Below, piece after piece: positions 6,980 through 13,424 of a DNA stretch of 17,478 bases; position 1 is the stretch's first letter; every line of letters begins with the position of its first letter. The notes under the pieces were generated by a model. The model did no database searches and was not told where the DNA came from. It saw only the letters and a list, made by a program, of their open reading frames with translations. The stretch lies in assembly GCA_902766575.1 (NCBI GenBank), contig CACXED010000325.1, positions 1-17,478 on the forward strand. Direction: 5' to 3'. The position numbers and the translations under genes are program-made. Origin of the DNA: an uncultured Ruminococcus sp. (GTDB lineage Bacteria > Bacillota > Clostridia > Oscillospirales > CAG-272).

Positions 6980-8464
6980 TCAGTCGAGAGCGGCGATGCT
7001 GTCGCAGAAATCCTTGATTCCTGCCTCAGCCTTTTCGCGGTTGCTTTCATAGTAGGAAGACCATTCTGTGCTCGAGTAAGCGACGAAGTTCTTGATAGCG
7101 GTGAATCCGACTCCGAGAGTGGTTCCGTAGAGCGCTCCGAAATCGAAGACGACGCTCGAACGGATAAGGTCGAACATACGTGCGGAATCGTCGTTGCGCG
7201 AATACTTGACCTTGAGCGCGACCTCATAGAACGCCGGAGCGACGGTGCGGTAGCCCTCGGAAGCCATAGCCTCCATGACCGCGGCTGCCATCTCGGGGTT
7301 CTCGCAGCTTGCGGTTATGCCGAACAGGGTGTTAGCTTCGCCGAGACGGGTCTGGTAGTTCTCCTGCTCCTCGTCGTACTTGGGATAGGGAAGGATCCAG
7401 AAGTCGTCGGCCATATCCTTGTAAACCTCGCCTGCCTGCTTGAAGAAGCCGGTGGTGATAAGAGCGCGTCCATCGCTGAAGATAGCGTAGTTATCGTTGA
7501 GCTCGGCGTCCTTGCCGAGATAAAATTCCTCGGTGTTTCTGAGATAATCGGTGATCTTGGTGATAGCGTCGACTGCGTGCTCGGTGCCCATGGAGAGCTC
7601 GGGATAGCCGTCCTTGTTCATGGTAGTTACCTTGATTCCGAACGCCTGCTGGAACGCGGTGATACCGTTTGAATTGTAGATAACGACTCCGTGACGGTCA
7701 GCGGCGTCCATGGCGTCGTTGCCGTTGATGTCCTCATAAACACCGGTGGCGAGCTCCTTGACCTTGTCGATAGTCCACTTTCCGGCGTCGACGAGCTCGA
7801 TGGGGTTCTCAAGCTGGAAATCTTCGAAAAGCCGCTGGTTTCCGAACATACAGCAGACGGTTCCGATGGTCTGCTTGGTGATGTCTCCGGTTGCGAGATA
7901 GAGCTTTCCGTCGATAGCAGTCTCCTCAATTATGCCGTTGACCCACCACGGCTTTGAGAAGTCGAGATAATCGAGCTTCATCAGGTTGAGGAAAATTCCG
8001 TCGGCGATCAGCGAGGGCATCGTAGCCGACTGGCAGCTGACGATATCATAGGAGTTGTCGCCCGCCATGACGCTGTTGCGGATAGCGCCGAGATATTCGT
8101 TTCTCGTATCCCATGTGTAGGACATACCGATGTGATTCAGCTTTACGTTCAGGCGGTCCTCGACGTTTCGGTCGCGTTTGTAGAGCGAGTCGTCAACGAC
8201 CTCTCCGGTCTGCTCCTCGACAAATTCCTTGTTCTCAGCCCACCAGAGAAGGCTTATCTCCTTGCCTCCGAAATCGAGACCGGAGGGGAGCGAGTCAGGC
8301 TCAAACTGAGTATCCTCGGGGGTAGTTACCTCCGGGCTGACAGAAGACGTGCCGGAGCTGTCCTTTGCTGTGTCTCCCTGAGCGTCGCCGCAGGCTGTCA
8401 GCACCGAGGAAACGAGCATCGAAGCGAGAAGAATAAGGGTAATCGCTTTTTTAGTACTTTTCAA
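6980..8464 (-). CDS. Extracellular solute-binding lipoprotein of an ABC transporter (family 1-like)
   Basis: 494 residues from the chosen TTG (MKSTKKAITLILLASMLVSSVLTAC...). It has a lipoprotein signal peptide with lipobox LTAC (Cys25) and then a Ser/Thr/Pro/Asp-rich linker. The mature part has solute-binding protein features, including YEDINGNDAMDAADRHG (about 244-258), a Ca-loop-like motif common in such proteins, and WILPYPKYDEEQENY, near-matched in the protein at 16926-17478. The frame extends to a GTG at 8473, but that GTG is part of the Shine-Dalgarno AGAGGTGA; the TTG eight bases after GAGG gives the canonical signal-peptide start. No permease or ATPase gene is adjacent, so it is an orphan here. 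Carbohydrate binding is the likely role; the substrate is unknown. Confidence 0.88.
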   Translation of the reverse strand: MKSTKKAITLILLASMLVSSVLTACGDAQGDTAKDSSGTSSVSPEVTTPEDTQFEPDSLPSGLDFGGKEISLLWWAENKEFVEEQTGEVVDDSLYKRDRNVEDRLNVKLNHIGMSYTWDTRNEYLGAIRNSVMAGDNSYDIVSCQSATMPSLIADGIFLNLMKLDYLDFSKPWWVNGIIEETAIDGKLYLATGDITKQTIGTVCCMFGNQRLFEDFQLENPIELVDAGKWTIDKVKELATGVYEDINGNDAMDAADRHGVVIYNSNGITAFQQAFGIKVTTMNKDGYPELSMGTEHAVDAITKITDYLRNTEEFYLGKDAELNDNYAIFSDGRALITTGFFKQAGEVYKDMADDFWILPYPKYDEEQENYQTRLGEANTLFGITASCENPEMAAAVMEAMASEGYRTVAPAFYEVALKVKYSRNDDSARMFDLIRSSVVFDFGALYGTTLGVGFTAIKNFVAYSSTEWSSYYESNREKAEAGIKDFCDSIAALD

Positions 8465-8469
8465 AAAAA

Positions 8470-8477
8470 TCACCTCT
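8470..8477 (-). promoter_or_regulatory. Ribosome binding site pointing to a TTG start
   Basis: Minus strand AGAGGTGA (8477-8470), a close match to the 16S 3' end, with 5 bases between it and TTG 8464. The GTG within it is too close to its own Shine-Dalgarno to be the start. Confidence 0.7.
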
Positions 8478-8496
8478 GAAAAATTTTTGTATATTT

Positions 8497-8525
8497 ATTA
8501 TATCAAGGTTTGCTTTGATTGTACA
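8497..8525 (-). promoter_or_regulatory. Sigma-70 promoter of the solute-binding protein gene
   Basis: On the minus strand, TGTACA (8525-8520), a 17-base spacer and a perfect TATAAT (8502-8497), about 33 bases ahead of the start codon. The weak -35 suits an activator-dependent promoter. Confidence 0.7.
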
Positions 8526-8529
8526 GAGC

Positions 8530-8558
8530 TAAATCGACCATGATAGCATAAATCGACC
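8530..8558 (-). promoter_or_regulatory. Direct-repeat operator candidate upstream of the -35
   Basis: The 10-mer TAAATCGACC occurs at 8530-8539 and again, exactly, at 8549-8558 (GGTCGATTTA on the minus strand). The period is 19 bases, about two helical turns, and the array ends 4 bases from the -35. This layout is typical of AraC-type or response-regulator activator sites; the regulator is not in the window. Confidence 0.5.
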
Positions 8559-8641
8559 GTTTTTCAAAATATTTTTGTGCATTTATGCCCACACAGCGGC
8601 ATATAATAGAATAATTTGCTTATTGCTGACATTCCGCGGCC

Positions 8642-8690
8642 GGAAAAATAAAAAAAGCTCCCGTCCCGGAAGATTTCCGCGGGACGGGAG
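8642..8690 (-). terminator. Strong terminator of the sigma/anti-sigma operon
   Basis: An 11-bp GC-rich stem, CTCCCGTCCCG (8658-8668) and CGGGACGGGAG (8680-8690), with an 11-base loop. On the minus strand it is followed by CTTTTTTTATTTTTCC. It begins 4 bases after the anti-sigma stop. Confidence 0.9.
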
Positions 8691-8694
8691 TCGG

Positions 8695-9018
8695 TCATTT
8701 TTCGCTGTCTGTAACTATCATCCGATAGGTGCTGTAGGCGCCGAGCAGGATCGACGCGGCGACTATAGCGGCTACGCCGAGATTTGAGGCGCGCTGCTTA
8801 TGGCGCATCGTGCGCGCGAGAGCGGCGTATTTTTCCTCCGGAGTTTTAGGAGCCGGACGCTTTTTCTGCTCTCTGGAGCGCTTGTAGGCCGCGTAGGCTC
8901 CGGCGCAGACCGGACAGCCCGCAAGGTGCTCGCGGACGGCTTTTCTGCTGTCCTCGCTTGCGACGCCGTCGCAGTAGAGCGCGATGAGATCCATCGCCAT
9001 GTCACAGGATATGTTCAT
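8695..9018 (-). CDS. Zinc-finger (ZAS/zf-HC2) anti-sigma factor, single membrane span
   Basis: 107 residues. The N-terminal ZAS-type domain shows Cys5 and the H-x3-C-x2-C motif REHLAGCPVCAG (His31, Cys35, Cys38). A basic linker (about 45-75) follows, then one membrane span (about 79-97, NLGVAAIVAASILLGAYST) and only about ten residues beyond it. The family holds its partner ECF sigma factor inactive at the membrane. The start overlaps the end of the sigma gene by 17 bases, and AGGA lies 8 bases before the ATG within that gene, indicating translational coupling. The tiny outer tail leaves little room for signal sensing by shedding of an outer domain, so release may depend on membrane state, another protein or the zinc site (inference). 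Confidence 0.85.
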   Translation of the reverse strand: MNISCDMAMDLIALYCDGVASEDSRKAVREHLAGCPVCAGAYAAYKRSREQKKRPAPKTPEEKYAALARTMRHKQRASNLGVAAIVAASILLGAYSTYRMIVTDSEK

Positions 9019-9508
9019 TTTTCAATTCCTCCGACAGAAGTTTTTTTGCGCGGTGAAAGATCACCTTCGCTGAATTTTCGGAAATGTTGAGCGCGTCGGC
9101 AACCTCGGAAAAGGGCAGCTCGGCGTAGAGCCGCAGAACGACGACGTCGCGGTATTTTTCGGGTATCCTCGAGATCGCGCGCCGGATAGCCCCGACGGTT
9201 TCCTTGCGCTGCATCTTCTCCTCGGGATCGTTTTCCGGATCGAGCAGCGTGTCCGCGAGCAGCTCTATGTCAACGTCCTCGCCCGAGCGGCGGTTTTTTC
9301 TCATGTAGCTGAAAAAGGTATATTTCGCAATCGACGCGAGCCAGGTAAAAAGCTCGCTCTCGCCGCGGTATTTGGGAAAGGATCTGAACGCCTGGAAAAA
9401 GGTCTCCTGCGTCAGCTCCTCGGCGAGGTCCTCGTCGCGGCACATACGGTAGATAAAGCTGTAGACGCGGGGAAAATACTGCTCGTAAATGGTTTCAAAG
9501 GGCTCCAA
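9002..9508 (-). CDS. ECF-type RNA polymerase sigma factor
   Basis: 168 residues. Region 2 spans about 5-72 (YEQYFPRVYSFIYRMCRDEDLAEELTQETF..., with WLASIAKYTFFSYMRKNRR as the -10 binding part). Region 4 spans about 104-160 (IPEKYRDVVVLRLYAELPFSEVADAL..., helix-turn-helix about 133-154). Region 3 is absent, as in ECF factors. The start is a TTG at 9508, preceded by a GGCGGTGAT Shine-Dalgarno. It is the first gene of a two-gene operon with its anti-sigma factor. It is divergent from fabH, with 191 bases between. Regulon not known; the divergent lipid operon is the obvious candidate target. Confidence 0.9.
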   Translation of the reverse strand: MEPFETIYEQYFPRVYSFIYRMCRDEDLAEELTQETFFQAFRSFPKYRGESELFTWLASIAKYTFFSYMRKNRRSGEDVDIELLADTLLDPENDPEEKMQRKETVGAIRRAISRIPEKYRDVVVLRLYAELPFSEVADALNISENSAKVIFHRAKKLLSEELKNEHIL

Positions 9509-9648
9509 GCAATATCACCGCCCTTCCGACATTTTCTCTTTTAAGGCTTTGAGGCTTATTTTTGTATTTTTTCATAGTATTTAGTGTTGTCATCCGGCCA
9601 AAGGTTACGCCGGGCTGAAAAATTCCGGAAAAATATTTTTTTGAAAAA

Positions 9649-9672
9649 TGTAACTTAATACAGAAGCAAGTC
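9649..9672 (+). promoter_or_regulatory. Candidate ECF-type promoter of the fab operon
   Basis: TGTAACTT (9649-9656) and a GTC element (9670-9672), with 15 bases between AAC and GTC. This is the general shape of ECF promoters (AAC-type -35, CGTC-type -10). A start near 9680 would leave a short leader ending in the AAGGAGG of fabH (9687-9693). I see no convincing sigma-70 pair in 9600-9680. The match is partial. Confidence 0.3.
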
Positions 9673-9699
9673 ACTTACTTAAACAGAAGGAGGGAGAAC

Positions 9700-10653
9700 A
9701 TGAACTTCAGGATTACAGGAACAGGCTCGTATCTTCCAAAAAGAATCGTCACCAACAACGATCTTGCAAAAATCGTCGAGACCTCCGACGAATGGATACA
9801 GCAGCGCATAGGGATCAGGGAGCGCAGGATTGCGACCGACGAGACCTGCGCGGATATGGCTGTCAGCGCGGCTGAGTCGGCACTTGAAAACGCCGGAGTC
9901 AGGGCTGACGAGCTCGATCTGATACTTACCTCAACAGTCAGCGGCGACTTTGTCTCGCCGTCCACAGCCTGCCTTGTGCAGAAGCGCATCGGCGCGACCT
10001 GCATGGCATACGAAATCAACGCCGCCTGCTCAGCGTTTCTATTTCTGCTTGAGACCGCGGCAGGCTACTTTGCCCGCGGAAAGGTCAAAAAGGCGCTTAT
10101 CGTCGGCGCGGAAAAGCTCAGCCGGATTCTCGACTGGAAGGACCGCTCAACCTGCGTCATCTTCGGAGACGGAGCCGGAGCCGCGGTGCTCGAAGCCGGA
10201 GACGGCTATCTCGACTCGACCTTTGACGTAAAGGGAGACGACGAGGTGCTCCGCATACCGCATTTCCACGGCTCGTCGCCCTTTGACGAGACAGAGGCTG
10301 AGGAGCCTTACATCCATATGGCCGGTCAGGAGACCTTCAAATTCGCGGTCAGCTCGATCACCCGCGACGTGAAGCTGCTCCTTGAGCGCAATTCGCTTAC
10401 CGCCGACGATATCAGATATATCGTTCCGCATCAGGCGAACGCGCGTATAATCGACACCGCCGCAAGACGGCTCGGCATCCCGCAGGAGAAATTCTACATG
10501 AATATCGACCGCCTCGGCAACACCTCGAGCGCAAGCATCCCGATCGCTCTTGACGAGCTTTCGAGAGCCGGCAAGCTCGAGCGCGGAGACAAGCTGCTGA
10601 TGTGCGCTTTCGGCGCGGGACTCGCCTCCGCCGCGGCGCTCATACGCTGGTAA
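9700..10653 (+). CDS. fabH: Beta-ketoacyl-ACP synthase III
   Basis: 317 residues, normal for the family. It condenses a short acyl-CoA with malonyl-ACP to start fatty-acid synthesis in the cytosol. The Cys-His-Asn triad is readable: Cys110 in INAACSAF, His244 in VPHQANARI and Asn274 in RLGNTSSASIP. The N-terminal signature GTGSYLPKRIVTNNDLAK and the EWIQQRIGIRERR motif are also typical. AAGGAGG (9687-9693) lies 6 bases before the ATG, so the start is secure. It is the first gene of a nine-gene operon; 47 AT-rich bases separate it from acpP, the only gap in the operon. Promoter assignment is uncertain; an ECF-like box lies at 9649-9672. Confidence 0.95.
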   Translation: MNFRITGTGSYLPKRIVTNNDLAKIVETSDEWIQQRIGIRERRIATDETCADMAVSAAESALENAGVRADELDLILTSTVSGDFVSPSTACLVQKRIGATCMAYEINAACSAFLFLLETAAGYFARGKVKKALIVGAEKLSRILDWKDRSTCVIFGDGAGAAVLEAGDGYLDSTFDVKGDDEVLRIPHFHGSSPFDETEAEEPYIHMAGQETFKFAVSSITRDVKLLLERNSLTADDIRYIVPHQANARIIDTAARRLGIPQEKFYMNIDRLGNTSSASIPIALDELSRAGKLERGDKLLMCAFGAGLASAAALIRW

Positions 10654-10700
10654 ACCATACGCACAATATATTATAACATATTTCAAAGGAGATTACAACC

Positions 10701-10919
10701 ATGATATTCGAAAAACTTGCAAAACTTCTCGCTGACAAGCTCGACGTAGACGTCGACACCATCACTCCCGAAACCACCGCCGCTGATCTCGGCATGGATT
10801 CTCTCGACGTAGCCGAGCTCCTCATGGACATCGAGGACGAATTCGGCGTGACTGTCGAGCCCTCCCCTGACCTCAAGACTATCGACGACTTCGTTAAGGC
10901 TATCGAGGCAAAGCAGTAA
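10701..10919 (+). CDS. acpP: Acyl carrier protein
   Basis: 72 residues, acidic. It carries the growing acyl chain on a 4'-phosphopantetheine arm attached to Ser34 of the motif DLGMDSLDVAEL. The usual helical ACP layout follows (LLMDIEDEFGVTVE..., TIDDFVKAIEA). AAAGGAG (10685-10691) lies 9 bases before the ATG. The stop overlaps the fabK start by one base (TAATG), so the two are coupled. Placement between fabH and fabK is common in Gram-positive fab clusters. Confidence 0.95.
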   Translation: MIFEKLAKLLADKLDVDVDTITPETTAADLGMDSLDVAELLMDIEDEFGVTVEPSPDLKTIDDFVKAIEAKQ

Positions 10920-11851
10920 TGAACACCCGCGTCAATGAACTGCTCGGCATCAGATATCCGCTCATTCAGGGCGGAATGGCATGGATCGCCGACGGAAAAC
11001 TCGCGGCGGCTGTCTCTGAGGCTGGCGGCTTCGGCATAATCTCGGCGATGAACATAGAGCAGCTCAGACGCGAGATAGCCGTTGCCCGCTCGCTCACCGA
11101 CAAGCCCTTCGGCGTCAATATCATGCTCCAGAGCAAATTTGCTGACGAGGCTGCCGAAATCGTCGCCGACGAGCGAGTTTCGGCGGTCACGACAGGAGCC
11201 GGTATGCCTACCAAGTACATGGAGCGCTGGCTCAAAGCCGGAACCAAGGTCATACCGGTCATCGCGTCGGTCTCTATGGCGCGCATGATGGAAAAGCTCG
11301 GCGCTGACGCTGTCGTCGCCGAGGGACAGGAATCGGGCGGACACATCGGAGAGCTGACCACAATGGCGCTCGTACCTCAGGTGTGCGACGCGGTAAAGAT
11401 CCCGGTCATAGCCGCCGGAGGTATCGCCGACGGACGCGGAGTCGCCGCTTCGTTCATGCTCGGAGCCGAGGGCGTCCAGCTCGGAACCCGCTTCCTCTGC
11501 GCAAGCGAGTGCGGAGTCCACGAAAACTACAAGCAGGCGGTGCTCGACGCCTCCGACGTCTCTACGGTCACGACCGGCAGACGCTTCGGCGGAAACACCT
11601 GCCGCTGCATCAAGAACCACTTCGCCCGCGAATTCCTCAAAAAGGAATACGCTCCCGAAGCCACCGCTGAAAGCATCGCCGACCTCGGAGTCGGAGCTCT
11701 CCGCCGCGCTGCGGTCGAGGGCGACACCCGCGACGGCTGTATCCTCGCCGGTCAGGTCTCGGGCATGGTCAAAAAGATCGAGCCCGCAGCCGATATCGTA
11801 TCGGAGATAATGACCGCCGCTGAGGAGCTGCTGAAAGGAACTGCAAAATGA
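10919..11851 (+). CDS. fabK: FMN-dependent enoyl-ACP reductase II
   Basis: 310 residues. It reduces the trans-2-enoyl-ACP, the last step of each elongation cycle, in place of FabI. It belongs to the nitronate monooxygenase-like TIM-barrel fold, but the fab context and sequence make it FabK. Readable are YPLIQGGMAWIADGKLAAAVSEAGG (13-37), EGQESGGHIGE with His142 near the family's active-site His, and the FMN phosphate-binding stretch IPVIAAGGIADGRGV...GAEGVQLGTRF (161-192). The start overlaps the acpP stop; a weak GAGGC lies inside acpP. The end overlaps fabD by four bases (ATGA). No other enoyl reductase is in the window. FabK enzymes are generally insensitive to triclosan (family knowledge). 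Confidence 0.93.
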   Translation: MNTRVNELLGIRYPLIQGGMAWIADGKLAAAVSEAGGFGIISAMNIEQLRREIAVARSLTDKPFGVNIMLQSKFADEAAEIVADERVSAVTTGAGMPTKYMERWLKAGTKVIPVIASVSMARMMEKLGADAVVAEGQESGGHIGELTTMALVPQVCDAVKIPVIAAGGIADGRGVAASFMLGAEGVQLGTRFLCASECGVHENYKQAVLDASDVSTVTTGRRFGGNTCRCIKNHFAREFLKKEYAPEATAESIADLGVGALRRAAVEGDTRDGCILAGQVSGMVKKIEPAADIVSEIMTAAEELLKGTAK

Positions 11852-12732
11852 ACAAAACAGCATTCATCTTCCCCGGGCAGGGAGCTCAGTTTCCCGGAAT
11901 GGGCAAGGGCTTTGACAGTCCGGTATTCGAAATCGCCGAGCGCATCCGTCCCGGCATAACCTCGCTCTGCTTTGAGGGCGATCCCGCCGAGCTCAAGCTG
12001 ACGAAAAACGCTCAGCCCTGTCTCTTTCTCGCTGAGATCGCGGCGGCTGAGGCGCTCATCAATGCCGGAGTCAAGCCGGATATGCTCGGAGGCTTCTCGT
12101 TCGGAGAGATCACCGCGCTCACGGTCGGCGGCGCGTTCAGCGTCGAGGACGGCTTCAGAGTCGCTCTCAAGCGCGGCGAGCTGATGTCCGAAAGCGATCC
12201 CGACACCGGCATGGCGGCGATCCTCAAGCTGCCTAACGAGACGGTTGAGGAGATCTGCGCGCGTCACGGGCTCTATCCGGTCAACTACAACTGCCCCGGT
12301 CAGGTCGCGATCTCGGGCAGGAGCGAGGCTCTCAAGGCTTCGCGCCCCGATTTTGTCGCCGCAGGAGGACGCTTCGCGCCGCTGGCGGTCAGCGGAGCTT
12401 TCCACTCTCCCTACATGAACGCGGCTTCGGTCGGTTTCGCTGAATTCCTCTCGGGTCAGTGCGTAAAGACTCCCGAACTGCCGGTCTGGTCAAATCTCGA
12501 CGGCGAGCGCTACGGCTCGGACGTCAAGGACAGAATGTCCGCGCAGATCAACCATCCGGTGCGCTGGGAAAAGCTCATCCGCAGCATGAACGAAGCGGGA
12601 GCTGACCTTTTCATCGAGGTCGGCCCCGGCGATACGCTGACAAAGCTCGGCGCGAGAATTCTCCCCGACGTGAAGTTCATCCACGCGTCGACTCCCGAGG
12701 AGGTTGCTGAATGCTTAAAGGAAAGACAGTAA
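11848..12732 (+). CDS. fabD: Malonyl-CoA:ACP transacylase, unusual nucleophile motif
   Basis: 294 residues. It moves malonyl from CoA to ACP. Seen: FIFPGQGAQFPGMGKG (7-21), the nucleophile-elbow GGFSFGEITAL (81-91, Ser84), KRGELM (109-114) for the malonyl carboxylate, catalytic His186 in VSGAFHSPYM, and FIEVGPGDTLTKLG near the end. The canonical elbow is GHSLGE or GLSLGE; here it is GFSFGE, keeping Ser and Glu. The region after GMGKG is about ten residues shorter than in well-known FabD proteins (comparison from memory). The ATG overlaps the fabK stop (ATGA), and the C-terminus overlaps fabG by 22 bases. Most likely an active FabD with a divergent elbow. Confidence 0.92.
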   Translation: MNKTAFIFPGQGAQFPGMGKGFDSPVFEIAERIRPGITSLCFEGDPAELKLTKNAQPCLFLAEIAAAEALINAGVKPDMLGGFSFGEITALTVGGAFSVEDGFRVALKRGELMSESDPDTGMAAILKLPNETVEEICARHGLYPVNYNCPGQVAISGRSEALKASRPDFVAAGGRFAPLAVSGAFHSPYMNAASVGFAEFLSGQCVKTPELPVWSNLDGERYGSDVKDRMSAQINHPVRWEKLIRSMNEAGADLFIEVGPGDTLTKLGARILPDVKFIHASTPEEVAECLKERQ

Positions 12733-13424
12733 TCGTCACCGGCGGCTCCAGAGGCATAGGCAGAGCGGTCTGCGAAGCCTTTGCCGAGGCCGGAGCCAAC
12801 GTCGCTCTCATCTACGCCGGAAACGAGGACGCCGCAAACGCGGTCGTGAACACTCTCCGTGAGGAGGGCGTCAGAGCCTCGGCATACCGCTGCCCGGTTC
12901 AGGACTACAGCGCGGTCGACGGGACCGTGACAAAGATAATCGAGGACTTCGGCGGAGTCGATATCCTCGTCAACAACGCGGGAATCAACCGCGACAAGCT
13001 CCTCATCTCGATGAAGGAGCAGGATTTTGACGACGTTATCGCCGTCGACCTCAAGGGAGCCTACAACCTCATGCGCAGAGTCTCCCCGGTGCTCGTCCGC
13101 AAGCGCAGCGGAAAGATAATCAATATTAGCTCGATAGCGGGTCTCGACGGCAACGCCGGACAGACCAACTACTCCGCGGCGAAGGCGGGACTTATCGGAC
13201 TGACGAAATCCGCCGCGAAGGAGCTCGCATCCCGCAATATCTGCGTTAACGCCATCGCGCCCGGCTTTATCGAGACCGACATGACCGTCGGACTTGAGGA
13301 AGCCGCCAAGGCCGTTCCGCTCGGAAGAATGGGACGTCCCGAGGAGGTCGCGGCGCTGGCTGTTTTTCTCGCCGGAGCCGATTACATCACCGGCGAGGTC
13401 ATCAGAATTGACGGAGGTCTTTAA
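12711..13424 (+). CDS. fabG: 3-oxoacyl-ACP reductase (SDR family)
   Basis: 237 residues. It reduces 3-oxoacyl-ACP with NADPH. Classical short-chain dehydrogenase features: TGGSRGIG cofactor loop (10-17), LVNNAG (86-91), catalytic Ser141 in ISSIAG, Tyr154 and Lys158 in NYSAAKAG, then NAIAPGFIETDM and the C-terminal ITGEVIRIDGG. GAGGAGG (12697-12703) lies 7 bases before the ATG, inside fabD, so the 22-base overlap with fabD is real rather than a start error. The stop overlaps the fabF start by one base (TAATG). Confidence 0.95.
   Translation: MLKGKTVIVTGGSRGIGRAVCEAFAEAGANVALIYAGNEDAANAVVNTLREEGVRASAYRCPVQDYSAVDGTVTKIIEDFGGVDILVNNAGINRDKLLISMKEQDFDDVIAVDLKGAYNLMRRVSPVLVRKRSGKIINISSIAGLDGNAGQTNYSAAKAGLIGLTKSAAKELASRNICVNAIAPGFIETDMTVGLEEAAKAVPLGRMGRPEEVAALAVFLAGADYITGEVIRIDGGL

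Noticed and set aside
7690..7735. Dockerin/EF-hand domain in the solute-binding protein (DINGNDAMDAADRHG)
   Set aside because: A single Ca-loop-like motif is common inside solute-binding proteins of this kind and is not duplicated as in dockerins.
8602..8607. Perfect TATAAT on the plus strand between the solute-binding protein and anti-sigma genes
   Set aside because: No -35 at proper spacing and no plus-strand gene or convincing RNA downstream; probably chance in an AT-rich gap.
9509..9699. FapR- or FabT-type operator before fabH
   Set aside because: No palindrome resembling the known FapR or FabT sites was found; only an AAAAATATTTTT palindrome (9629-9640), which is low complexity.
10654..10684. 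Internal promoter ahead of acpP (TATATTATAAC region)
   Set aside because: The stretch is AT-rich with -10-like hexamers, but no -35 fits at 16-18 bases. It may only be an unstructured or processed leader.
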